From an uncultured Verrucomicrobiota bacterium (GTDB taxonomy: Bacteria > Verrucomicrobiota > Verrucomicrobiia > Limisphaerales > UBA9464): DNA of 64,000 nucleotides. The stretch spans positions 23,446 to 87,445 of the forward strand of contig CAIWAH010000183.1 in NCBI GenBank assembly GCA_903910585.1, given 5' to 3'. Shown here piece after piece: positions 33,008 to 41,600 of the stretch (the stretch's first letter is position 1; every line of letters begins with the position of its first letter). Under the pieces are notes generated by a model, which searched no databases, had not been told where the DNA came from, and was given only the letters and a program-made list of their open reading frames with translations. Position numbers and translations under genes: made by a program.

Positions 33008-35191
33008 TCACCTAACGGGGGCGAGGGCGGGACGGAAACCAAGGTCAGCACCCCGCCCGACAGGCATTAGCTTACCCCTCCTCGCCGCCCGCGAATCCGA
33101 TGCGCCGTCAAGCCAACCACCGCCACGGATCACGCGGTTGGAACCTAAACTAGGTCCCACTGGATCGGTGACCACCTCCCCTTCATAGTCCCCATACCAG
33201 TCTCCACACCATTCCCATACGTTCCCAATCATGTCGTGCAACCCCCACTCGTTGGGTTCTTTTCCCATTACTGTGTGGGTCTTACTCTCTGAGGTGCCTG
33301 AATGCCATGCAATAGCGCCCAATTCGCCGTAGCGTCCTTCCGTGGTCCCTGCCCTTGCCGCATACTCCCACTCTGCTTCTGTAGGCAGACGATAAGCTTG
33401 CTGGGTCGTTATTCGACCTACCGCTCGCCCAAGCTCCGTAAGCCTCTGGCAATATGAAACAGCATCGCTCCAACTGACTTGTTCCACCGGTAGTTCTGCC
33501 CCGATGAAATAGGAGGGATTGCCCCCCATGACAGCCGCATACTCTGCCTGCGTCACCTCATGATTCGACAGCCAGAATCCCTCCGACAGCGTCACTGTGC
33601 GCCGAGATTCAACCATGGATCGATCCGGTTCGTCATCAGGACTTCCCATGATAAAACGTCCCGGTGGAATCCAAACAAAGCCCGCAGCCGAAAACACCTC
33701 CAACTTGGCTCCAACGCTAGCGACGCTTCCTGCGGCATTGCTCACCATTACCTTATAGTCGCCCACATCAGTCGGCATCACCCGGTGAATTGTTAGCATT
33801 GGCGAGGTCGCCCCTGGCATATTTGTGCCATTCCGTTGCCACTGATAGTTCAATGGAGGGGTGCCCGAGGCAGAGATACGAAACGTTGCAGACTGCCCCG
33901 CCGCAACTGTGATGGCCTGCGGTTGAAATACAATTGATGGTCCAACGAACGAATTCAGTGCAGGGCGAAATCCGATGAAATTCAGCCGAAGTTCCGGCAG
34001 GAGCCAATTCCGCTCGGCCGATCGCGCGTCTCCTGCATCACGATACCACCCTCCTCCACGAAACATGCGAAACACACCAGAATCAGGCCCCAATGGATCG
34101 GTGACGGCGCCGGCTGGGTAGTCACCTTTCCAGTCGGCACACCACTCAAATACGTTGCCGATCATGTCATACAAACCCCACGCATTGGGTTGCATTCCTC
34201 TCACCACATGGGTCTTCGCGCCTGCATTGATGGCATACCACGCAATCGTATCCAATTGTCCGTGCCGAGCCCCCTCCGTTTCCGCCCTCGCCGCATACTC
34301 CCATTCTGCCTCGGTTGGCAACCTGTAGGCCTGTTGCGGGCCGATTCGGCCGGCCGCTCGCTCAAGTTCCGTCAATCTCTGACAATATAATACAGCATCG
34401 TTCCAGCTCACCTGCTCCACCGGCAATTCCGATCCGACAAAATGGGATGGCTCGCGAGCCATCACACTTTTATACTCTGCCTGTGTTACTTCATGGTCTG
34501 ACAGCCAAAATCCTTGCGTTAGTGTTACGGTGTGCCGCCCTTCGTCTGCATCACGGTCTGGTTCGTCAGGTGGGCTTCCCATCGAAAATGTTCCAGGTGG
34601 AACCCAGATAAAGCCGATGGGTCCGACTGCCGCGGAGTCTGGCAAAGCCCGGTAATATCGAGCATTGGTTCCCGGCATCACTTTCAGCTGCGTCGTTTCG
34701 TCCGCACCCACCACGAGATTGTTCCAAGGCATCCACGGCCCGATCAAATCCGGTGCCCAGTCGACTCGGGTTGGCTTACCTACAGGTCCTGCCACTGTCA
34801 GTTTCGGAATCCCATCTGCCGGACTCAGATCCAGCTTCAGCACAAGCGGCTTCTCCGGCGGTGCAACAATCACCCGTGGAGGTTGGAGATAATTAGTCCC
34901 AGGACGGGTAACGACAATTCTTACGACGGCACCATTCGCAACTTCCGCTCGGGCGGCTGCTCCGGAGCCGCGAAACGGAAAACCCACCACTTGGAACCGA
35001 ACTGTCGGTTCTGTGTGGTAGCCGGTTCCACCATTTATTACATTGATGGAGGTGATTCGCCCTACGGCATCTATCGATGCGACCGCACTAGCCGTGATGG
35101 GTTCCGCGGCAGGGCAGCGCGCAAGCTGAACCCAAGCCAGCATGCTAAGCAGACAGCGCACGTTTATCACTGTCCTATTTCGGCATCGCAA
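33008..35191 (-). CDS. Secreted protein with two formylglycine-generating-enzyme-like (SUMF1) domains
   Basis: A 727-residue protein. Residues 1 to about 29 are a signal peptide (basic start, VRCLLSMLAWVQLARC, cleavage near AAEP). Residues about 32-112 form a beta module beginning IDAVGRITSINVINGGTGYHTEP that is also present in the giant protease of this window. Two FGE-sulfatase domains follow (about 190-410 and 510-725), each with FIMGSP/FSMGSP, EVTQAEY, LPVEQVSW, YRLPTEAEWEYAARA, MIGNVWEWC and RGGGW. An Ig-like domain (FQPQAITVAAGQSATFRISASG, DVGDYKVMVSNAAGSV) lies between. The paired Cys of true FGE are not obvious, so it may be a binding protein. Codon choice is clearly lower in GC than the neighbours, suggesting recent transfer. 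Confidence 0.85.
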   Translation of the reverse strand: MRCRNRTVINVRCLLSMLAWVQLARCPAAEPITASAVASIDAVGRITSINVINGGTGYHTEPTVRFQVVGFPFRGSGAAARAEVANGAVVRIVVTRPGTNYLQPPRVIVAPPEKPLVLKLDLSPADGIPKLTVAGPVGKPTRVDWAPDLIGPWMPWNNLVVGADETTQLKVMPGTNARYYRALPDSAAVGPIGFIWVPPGTFSMGSPPDEPDRDADEGRHTVTLTQGFWLSDHEVTQAEYKSVMAREPSHFVGSELPVEQVSWNDAVLYCQRLTELERAAGRIGPQQAYRLPTEAEWEYAARAETEGARHGQLDTIAWYAINAGAKTHVVRGMQPNAWGLYDMIGNVFEWCADWKGDYPAGAVTDPLGPDSGVFRMFRGGGWYRDAGDARSAERNWLLPELRLNFIGFRPALNSFVGPSIVFQPQAITVAAGQSATFRISASGTPPLNYQWQRNGTNMPGATSPMLTIHRVMPTDVGDYKVMVSNAAGSVASVGAKLEVFSAAGFVWIPPGRFIMGSPDDEPDRSMVESRRTVTLSEGFWLSNHEVTQAEYAAVMGGNPSYFIGAELPVEQVSWSDAVSYCQRLTELGRAVGRITTQQAYRLPTEAEWEYAARAGTTEGRYGELGAIAWHSGTSESKTHTVMGKEPNEWGLHDMIGNVWEWCGDWYGDYEGEVVTDPVGPSLGSNRVIRGGGWLDGASDSRAARRGKLMPVGRGADLGFRPALAPVR

Positions 35192-35234
35192 ACTCGCTTG
35201 TCAACGGAACGTCGCAGCGGAGGAAATGTAGCGA

Positions 35235-35297
35235 TTAGGCCGTGGGGAGCGGCGCAATGCACTCCGGCACGTCGTTCTTCGGGCTGCCGACGAGGGC
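35235..35297 (-). repeat. 63-bp repeat, 3' end of the SRAP gene (copy 2)
   Basis: The intact counterpart of the repeat at 32890-32952, with two mismatches. Both copies start at the SRAP stop codon. Confidence 0.8.
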
Positions 35298-35918
35298 TGG
35301 CACGGCGTAGCGGGTCAGGTGTTCGTCCGGATACGGCCGCAGGAGGCCGGCGAGGACTTCCGCCGTGGTCGCCTCGTCCAGCCATTGTTGGCGGGCGTCC
35401 CCTTCGAGAATCACCGGCATCCGGTCGTGGATGGGGGCGGCCACGCGGTTCGGCGTCGTGGTCAGGATGGTGAACGTCTCCAGCGGCTCGGCGGTGGCGT
35501 CCTCGGGGTTGCGCCAGTGTTCCCACAGGCCGGCGAACAGGAACGGTTGCCGGTCCGGGCGCACAAACCGCCATGGCTGCTTCAGCTTCGGCCCGAGCGG
35601 CTGCCATTCGTAGAAGCCATCCGCGGGGACCAGGCAGCGCCGCTTCCTGAAGGCCGACCGGAAGGCCGGCTTCTCCGCCACGGTCTCGGAGCGGGCGTTG
35701 ATCAGCGAATAGGCGATTTTCTCGTCCTTGGCCCACCAGGGCACCAGGCCCCAGCGCAGTTCGCTGATAACCGGCAGGCCATGCTCCAGCCGGATCACCG
35801 GCGCGCGCTGGGAAGGGGCAATGTTGTAGAGCGGCCGGCCCTTCCATTCGAGGCGGACGCCGGAAATCTCGTCGAAGGCGTAGCTCGTCCGGTCTGCGAG
35901 GGTGTAACGGCCGCACAT
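35235..35918 (-). CDS. SRAP-domain protein (YedK/HMCES-type abasic-site crosslinker)
   Basis: A 227-residue protein from the ATG at 35918. It begins MCGRYTL, so that Cys2 becomes the N-terminal nucleophile after Met removal. Other hallmarks: YNIAPSQRAPVIR, LRWGLVPWWAKDEKIAYSLINARSETVAEKPAFRSAF (active-site Asn and Glu), RCLVPADGFYEWQ and PIHDRMPVIL with the conserved His. The family forms a covalent thiazolidine with abasic sites in single-stranded DNA. The frame continues upstream to 35954, but only 35918 gives the required Met-Cys start. It lies inside the tRNA-Thr island, and SRAP genes are common on phages and islands. A 63-bp copy of its end is found at 32890. Confidence 0.95.
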   Translation of the reverse strand: MCGRYTLADRTSYAFDEISGVRLEWKGRPLYNIAPSQRAPVIRLEHGLPVISELRWGLVPWWAKDEKIAYSLINARSETVAEKPAFRSAFRKRRCLVPADGFYEWQPLGPKLKQPWRFVRPDRQPFLFAGLWEHWRNPEDATAEPLETFTILTTTPNRVAAPIHDRMPVILEGDARQQWLDEATTAEVLAGLLRPYPDEHLTRYAVPALVGSPKNDVPECIAPLPTA

Positions 35919-36048
35919 GGGCTCAAGGGCAGGACTTCCGGCGTTCCCGGTCAAGCAGCGCGGTGAGGCCCGGCACAGAATGCTGCGGCGACCGGTTATT
36001 CGTCCGGCAAAGTCGCGGCTTTACACCGGCCCGGGTTGAACACAGCTT

Positions 36049-36363
36049 GTGTGCGTGCGTCTGATCAAGCCATCCACCCTGCGGCAGTGGGCGCGGCGAC
36101 ATGCCGACGCCGAAACCGCCCTGGCGGTGTGGCAGGCGCTGATCGAGGCCGGGGATTTCCCGCACTTCACCGCGTTGCGGCGGGTGTTTCCCGCGGCCGA
36201 TCAGGTGACGGTGGAAAGCGGGCGCACCGTGACGGTGTTCAACCTCCGGGGGAACCGTTACCGCCTGGTGGCCGCCGTCCACTACAACCGCTCGCTGGTG
36301 TATGCGCTGCGGTTCCTGACGCACGCGGATTACAGCAAAGACCGATGGAAGGATGACCTATGA
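36049..36363 (+). CDS. higB: HigB-type mRNA interferase toxin
   Basis: A 104-residue RelE-superfamily toxin starting at GTG 36049 (a second GTG at 36055 is possible). The pattern IKPSTLRQWARRHADAETALAVWQALIEAGDF, FNLRGNRYRLVAAVHYNRSLVYALRFLTHADYSKDRWKDDL matches the HigB_toxin family (PF09907), in which the final HADYdkxxWk motif is conserved. Such toxins cleave mRNA on the ribosome. The stop overlaps the start of higA in ATGA. The pair lies in the tRNA-Thr island and may stabilise it. Confidence 0.92.
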   Translation: MCVRLIKPSTLRQWARRHADAETALAVWQALIEAGDFPHFTALRRVFPAADQVTVESGRTVTVFNLRGNRYRLVAAVHYNRSLVYALRFLTHADYSKDRWKDDL

Positions 36364-36803
36364 GCATTGCCACCAAGCCCAGCCGCGAGCGCATCCGCTT
36401 CGCGAAGTTCGCCGACGTGCCGGAAGGTTACCGTGAACTGTGCGCGTTCTACCTGCCGCGCCCTGTTCACTCGGCCGCGGAGGCCAAGGAAGCCACGGCC
36501 ATGCTGGAGGCGCTTGCCGGCTTTCCGCTGAACGAGGACCAGTCCGACTACCTTGAAGCGGTCGCCCACTTTCTCGACGAATACGACCGCGCCCGCAACC
36601 CGCCGCCCGCCAAGCCGGCGGCCGGTGACGTGCTCGCGAGTCTCCTGGAAGAGCGCGGACTGACGGCGGCCGACCTTTCGCGCATCCTGGGCACCAGCCG
36701 CAACGTCGGCGGGATGCTGCTCCGGGGGGAGCGCCGGCTGACCTTGGACCACATCCGCACGCTCGGCCGCCATTTCGGTGTCAGTCCAGCCGTGTTCATC
36801 TGA
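36360..36803 (+). CDS. higA: HigA-type antitoxin with helix-turn-helix
   Basis: A 147-residue antitoxin. The N-terminal half (EAKEATAMLEALAGFPLNEDQSDYLEAVAHFLDEYD) is the HigA dimerisation/toxin-binding region. The C-terminal half has an Xre-type helix-turn-helix (GDVLASLLEERGLTAADLSRILGTSRNVGGMLLRGERRLTLDHIRTLGRHFGVSPAVFI). It neutralises HigB and would repress its own operon. The start overlaps higB by 4 bp, ensuring coupled synthesis. Confidence 0.93.
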   Translation: MSIATKPSRERIRFAKFADVPEGYRELCAFYLPRPVHSAAEAKEATAMLEALAGFPLNEDQSDYLEAVAHFLDEYDRARNPPPAKPAAGDVLASLLEERGLTAADLSRILGTSRNVGGMLLRGERRLTLDHIRTLGRHFGVSPAVFI

Positions 36804-36842
36804 GGCTCCTAGGCCGGCCGGCACTGTTCTCATCTGTAATCC

Positions 36843-36860
36843 GCGCAACACGGCGCAACA
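36843..36860 (+). repeat. Paired GCGCAACA repeats near the right island end
   Basis: GCGCAACA at 36843-36850 and 36853-36860. They mirror the pair at 32586-32604 with nearly the same spacing. The rest of the 276-bp gap 36804-37079 holds only the tRNA remnant and no gene. Confidence 0.4.
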
Positions 36861-36953
36861 GTGAAATCGTCCGAAGGTGCGAAACCGCGCGATTTCAGAA
36901 CTTTGAAAACCCCATATTTGCTGGGGAATTCGCATGGTCCAGAAAGTTGCCGT

Positions 36954-37001
36954 GGTTTTGTAAACCGTGGGTCGTCGGTTCGACCCCGACTACTGGCTCC
37001 A
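36954..37001 (+). repeat. Partial tRNA-Thr copy (attachment-site remnant)
   Basis: 48 nt from the anticodon stem-loop to the CCA end, matching the intact tRNA-Thr at 43 of 48 positions. The T arm is perfect but there are no 5' acceptor or D-arm sequences, so it cannot be a functional tRNA. It marks the right end of the island. Confidence 0.85.
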
Positions 37002-37079
37002 CTTGTCGCTCAACTTCGCGTCGCGGCATCCCGTTTGGTTTCGCTGCCGCCGGATCGTTTTCGCTGCTACGCTTCGGCC

Positions 37080-37667
37080 ATGCGGATCGGGCTCTATGGC
37101 GGATCATTTGATCCGGTGCATTGCGGACACCTGCTGGTGGCCCGGGCAGCGCTGGAAGAGTTGGCGCTCGACCGGCTGGTCTTCATCCCCGCCGCCCAAT
37201 CACCGTTCAAACCGGGCCGAGTGCCGGCTCCGGACGCGTTGCGCCTGCGGATGCTTCGGACCGCGCTCGCCGGCGAGCCCCGCTATCGGGTCGATGACGT
37301 CGAACTTCGGCGCGGCGGTGTCAGCTACACGGTGGACACCGTGCGCCACTTCGCGCAGGCCCACCCGAACACCACCCTGTGCTGGCTCATCGGCGCGGAT
37401 CACGTCCCCACCCTGCCCCAATGGCGTGAAGCGGATAACCTCGCCCAATTGGTCGAGTTCATCGTCATTCCCCGGCCGGGGGAGCCGGCGGCATCGCTTC
37501 CCGCTCCGTGGCGGCTCACCTATTTGAAGGGTTGGCCGCTCAAGGTTTCTTCTTCGGAGATCCGGATGCGGGCGGCTCGCGGTCTCCCCATCCACCACCT
37601 TGTTCCCGCCATTGCGGCGGACATCATCGCCGAAGAGGGACTCTATCGTTCCGAAGCCGCCACCTGA
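37080..37667 (+). CDS. nadD: Nicotinate-nucleotide adenylyltransferase
   Basis: ATP-dependent adenylation of nicotinate mononucleotide in NAD synthesis. The 195-residue protein starts MRIGLYGGSFDPVHCGHLLVARAAL, with the nucleotidyltransferase GSFDPVHxGH signature. Later come VFIPAAQSPFKPG, WLIGADHVPTLPQWREADNLAQLVEFIVIPRPG and the second motif KVSSSEIRMRAARGLPIHHLVP (ISSTxIR type). The frame is open upstream to 36861 across the tRNA remnant, but the conserved start is at 37080. It is the first chromosomal gene after the island. Confidence 0.96.
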   Translation: MRIGLYGGSFDPVHCGHLLVARAALEELALDRLVFIPAAQSPFKPGRVPAPDALRLRMLRTALAGEPRYRVDDVELRRGGVSYTVDTVRHFAQAHPNTTLCWLIGADHVPTLPQWREADNLAQLVEFIVIPRPGEPAASLPAPWRLTYLKGWPLKVSSSEIRMRAARGLPIHHLVPAIAADIIAEEGLYRSEAAT

Positions 37668-37680
37668 AGTCGCCGGCGGC

Positions 37681-38619
37681 TCACCGCTGCAGTTCGACCA
37701 CCTGAACGGACGCCAGAAGTTCGCGCCAGCGTCGTCGCCGGGGCAGTTTGCCCGGAGCCACTTCGGTGGCCGCACAACCGGTCGCCACCGCCCACCGAAG
37801 CAATTCGGCGGGATCTTCCTTTGCGGCAGCCATAACAGCCCCGGCCAGCATGGCGTCGCCCGCTCCCACGGTGTTACGCACCACGACCGCCGGCGCGGCT
37901 GCCTGCAAATGAACTTCAGCGCGGGCATGCACCAACAAGGCGCCTTGGGCACCACGAGAGAGCAGGACATATCCTCCGGTCTCCGTGGAAAGTTTTCTGG
38001 CAGCCGTCATTTGGGCACCCAAATCCGGCAGTGGTAGCCCGGCCCATTGAACCAGCTCGTGTTCGTTGGGCTTGACCAGATAAGGCCGGTGCTGAAGGGC
38101 CAACCGGAAGGGCTCTCGATCGCAGTCGAGGAACAACCTTCCTGAAGATTTGGCCACGGCGGCAGCGATCCGGGCGTAGCTGTCGACGGGCGCGCCAAAC
38201 GCGAGGGTTCCAGAGATCACCGCCAGATCCGACTGGACCGCAAGCTGACGTGCCCGGGCGACCAGCCGTTTGGAGATCCCGAGGTTGAACCGCGGCACAG
38301 TCTGGTTGAAGCGATACTGCGGACCGCGGTCCGGCGTGACGACGACATTGACCCGGTTGGCAGCCGCGATGGGAAACCGGGTGAAACGGATTCCCTCACG
38401 GCGGAGTCCCGCCGCCAGTTCGCGGCCGGTATCGCCGCCCAGCGGAAGAAACAGCCGGACCGGAAACCCCAGCCACCGAAGCCAGCGCGCGACATTGATC
38501 CCCTTTCCGCCCGGCCAGCGCACTTCGCCGGCAATTTCATTCTTCTCCTCGGCCCGGACCACCTCAACCCGCCATTCGCAATCCACCGCGGGGTTCAGGG
38601 CAATGACCAGCGCGCTCAC
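37681..38619 (-). CDS. PfkB-family sugar kinase (1-phosphofructokinase-like)
   Basis: A 312-residue ribokinase-fold kinase. It opens ALVIALNPAVDCEWRV, and has the PfkB-1 motif GGKGINVARWLRWLGFPVRLFLPLGGDTG, LVKPNEHELVQWAGLPLPD and the C-terminal anion-hole motif NTVGAGDAMLAG with the catalytic Asp. The N-PAVD start and the NPNExE-like segment place it with FruK/LacC/PfkB-type 1-phosphofructokinase or tagatose-6-phosphate kinases. It starts 6 bp after the stop of the giant protease gene on the same strand, so it may be read through from that operon, although a functional link is not obvious. Confidence 0.88.
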   Translation of the reverse strand: MSALVIALNPAVDCEWRVEVVRAEEKNEIAGEVRWPGGKGINVARWLRWLGFPVRLFLPLGGDTGRELAAGLRREGIRFTRFPIAAANRVNVVVTPDRGPQYRFNQTVPRFNLGISKRLVARARQLAVQSDLAVISGTLAFGAPVDSYARIAAAVAKSSGRLFLDCDREPFRLALQHRPYLVKPNEHELVQWAGLPLPDLGAQMTAARKLSTETGGYVLLSRGAQGALLVHARAEVHLQAAAPAVVVRNTVGAGDAMLAGAVMAAAKEDPAELLRWAVATGCAATEVAPGKLPRRRRWRELLASVQVVELQR

Positions 38620-38625
38620 GGGCGA

Positions 38626-41600
38626 CTAGGGATTCGGAATCTGGATGACCCGGTAATAGATCGTGCCGGACGACAGGTAGTTGGTGGTGACGTTCATCGG
38701 CGCGAACGGAATAAGGGCCAGACCGAAGTCGCCGGTCACCACCGCCGGCTGAACTTCCGGCCGCCACACCAGCGGCGTCGCACTCAGATCGGGAGTCGTC
38801 TGAACCTGATAGAGTTCACCCGGGACGGCATTCCACGTGATGAATGGCGTCTGGCCGGCAGCGGTGGGGAAGTTGTAGGTAATCACCGTGGGAATGTCGC
38901 TGACCAGCAGACCATTCTGGCGGGAAGCGGCGCGCACCGTAAAGGCAACCGCGTTGGTGGTCACCGCAGGCAACCGGACCTGCACAAACCACGTCCCTCC
39001 CATTTGCGGGAACTGGGCATCGGTGGCGACGATGACTTCGTTCTCCAACCCGGGCTTGAGGTTGCGCAGCACGGTTGCGCTCTGGTCCGGCGGGTTGTCC
39101 TTGGAAACGAACAGGTCGGCATCTCCATCCAGACCGTAGAGCTCGAACAGGATTCGCGAGGTAAAATCGAAGGGCACCTCGAAGCGGTAGAGCAGATTCG
39201 TCGGACCGCCCGAAACCAACTCCGGCTGTGGCACGGAATCGACGAGGAATCGGATATTGTTGTCCGGCAACGTGAAGTTCGCCACCACCGTGTAAGTGAC
39301 CGGCAAGGGATCCCGAGGCACCACAGCGAGGAACCAGCGGCCCGGATTGAGCAACTGGGGCGCGCGATCGCCGGAAAGGACGATTGTCTCATCCGCCGTG
39401 CCAGCGTTGGTGCTGGCGAATTCGAACGAGTCGGCCGTCGGCAACGGCAGCCCGGCACGGACGTAAAGGTCCACGTTGCCCGAGAGGTTGGTCAGGCCAA
39501 GCGCGAGGGACGACACCTGGTTGGTGATGTCGATGTAATAGTAGTCGATGACCCCGCTGTTGGTGATTCCGCCGTTGGCGGGAACGCCGTTGGTCAGGGC
39601 GGCCACATTGGCGAAAACCTCCAGCGCATAGATCGTGTAAACCAAGCGGTTGGTCGGATTGGGGTCCGACGGATAGACGCCCAGATACCAGGTTCCCGGT
39701 GACAGCGGCACGGGCACGCTCAGCGGATCAATCTCGATGGACTCACCGGTCAGTCCGACATTCGTGCTCGCATAGTCGAACGTGTTCCGACTCGGCAAGC
39801 TGGGGCCCTGGCGAACCACCAGATCCACGTCCCCGGTCAGATTGGAGATCGAGAAGCGGACACCCAACGCATCCGGAGACACGTCGAACGCATAGTAATC
39901 CATCATTCCCTGATTCGCGTTGGTCGCCGTCACCGCCACATCGTTGGTCAGCACGACGATGGGCAGACCGAAGTCCACCCGGATGGTGAAGTCGTTGTTC
40001 TGGCCCGGCAGGGCGTTTTGGACGCCAAGGTAATAGCGCTGCCCGGGACGCAGTTGCGGCAGGACGTTGGTGAACAGCGTCGCTGATTGCTCCACATCCT
40101 GAACGCCGGTCAGCAGGTAGTAATCGTCGGTCTGCAGGCCGTCGGGCAATCCGGTTTGGCTGTAGAGAAGATTCAACGGTCCGCCGGAAACACTGACGAG
40201 CGAATTGGTGACCGCGTAAACCTCAGGCGGAACCTCCACGATGAAATAGGTAATCGCACTGCCGGAAACGTTCGTGGAGAAGGGAACTCCCTGGGTGAGC
40301 CGGTAAGCGGGCGGATTCGTCGGCGCAAAGGTCAGCTCCATCTGCCACTTCAGGATCTCCCCCACCTCACCGGCTCGGCTATCCGTGACTTCCAGACGCC
40401 ACTGCCCGACGGCCGATCCCTTGGCGAGCGGCCGGAGCGGTTCTTCGGGGACGTAAACCCCGGTGGGCTCCTCGACCAACCGGATTTCGTCCAGGAACGT
40501 CTCTGCTGGGCGCGGTGAAGCCGGGGGCGCCGCCACGATCACCCGGGGCGGTTGCAGGTAGTTGGTGCCGGGACGGACGACCACAATCCGGCTGACCGCC
40601 CCGTTTTCAATTTCCGCCCGGGCGGTGGCTCCGGACCCGCGGAACGGAAAGCCGATCACCTGAAACCGCACCGCAGGCGCCGTTTCGTAGCCCGCACCAC
40701 CGTCAACCACGTTGATGCCCGTGATGCGCCCAACCGCATCCACCGTGGCTACCGCCGTGGCTCCGCGGGTTGGATTGGTCTCACTGGCCGGATTGGCGAT
40801 GTCGAAGGTGATCGTGTTCGTCGTGGCCTGCACCACGGCAGCGTTCGTTTGCCAATTGTCTTCCGCCAGGAAGCTCGAAACCTCCGTCCCATCCGCAAAA
40901 ACCAATACGGGACTGGCCTGTCCCGCCGACAGCGGAACCTTCCGGTAACCGACACTCAGCGTGTAGAACCGTCCCGGGACCGTGGAGAACGTGCGGCGAA
41001 TCCGGGTTCCGACGCCGCCGCCCAAGTTGGGGAACAGCTCGATGCAACTGGTCCCCGTGAGGGCGTCATCGGGGAAGAAATCCCACTGCACCGTATTGCT
41101 GACCACCGTCCATCCATCCACCAGTTCCCCGACGGTGTAGAACTGGTCGCCGCTCCGTGGTCCGTCAAAGGTCGATGCCGCAATCAGGCGCGTGCGGGTA
41201 TCGGTCACGAATGGCGGTTCGGCGAACTTGATGACCTGGGAATTGAGATTGGTCAGTTCGGAGAAGACCGCGAACAGCGTGTTCGTGACGGTCGCTCCCG
41301 GGGTGACCAACCCGCCCGCAGAGGCAACCCGAAGATCCACCTGATTGGTTTCCAGCACCGAAATGTTGGTCAAAATCACACTGAACGATCCCGGCCCGTT
41401 CCCGATGGGCGGCGGATAGTTGGCCACCAACACCGGTCCGACATGACCGTTGGTCCCGGACCATCCGGCAATGATCACCGGATCGTTGGTGCCGGCATTG
41501 ACCCAACCTTCAAGCGTGAAACCGGCGCCGCGGACGACATCCAGCGGCTGGCCGGGTTCGGGCACCGGGGCAACAGCAGTGCCGCTGAGCGAAATTGCCT

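Larger units (their letters stand above)
32489..37001. mobile_element. Decayed integrative element at the 3' end of tRNA-Thr
   Basis: The 48-nt tRNA 3' portion at 32489-32536 is repeated at 36954-37001 with 43 of 48 identical positions, starting exactly in the anticodon stem-loop. That is where tyrosine integrases usually cross over. Between the copies lie a truncated integrase-like frame beside the tRNA, a possible phage terminase remnant, an SRAP gene plus an SRAP fragment, a lower-GC FGE-like gene and a HigBA module. Paired GCGCAACA repeats occur inside each end. No intact integrase remains, so the element is probably no longer able to move by itself. Confidence 0.65.

Noticed and set aside
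36954..37001. A second tRNA-Thr gene
   Set aside because: The 5' acceptor and D arm are absent, so it is only a 3' remnant and was recorded as an attachment-site repeat.
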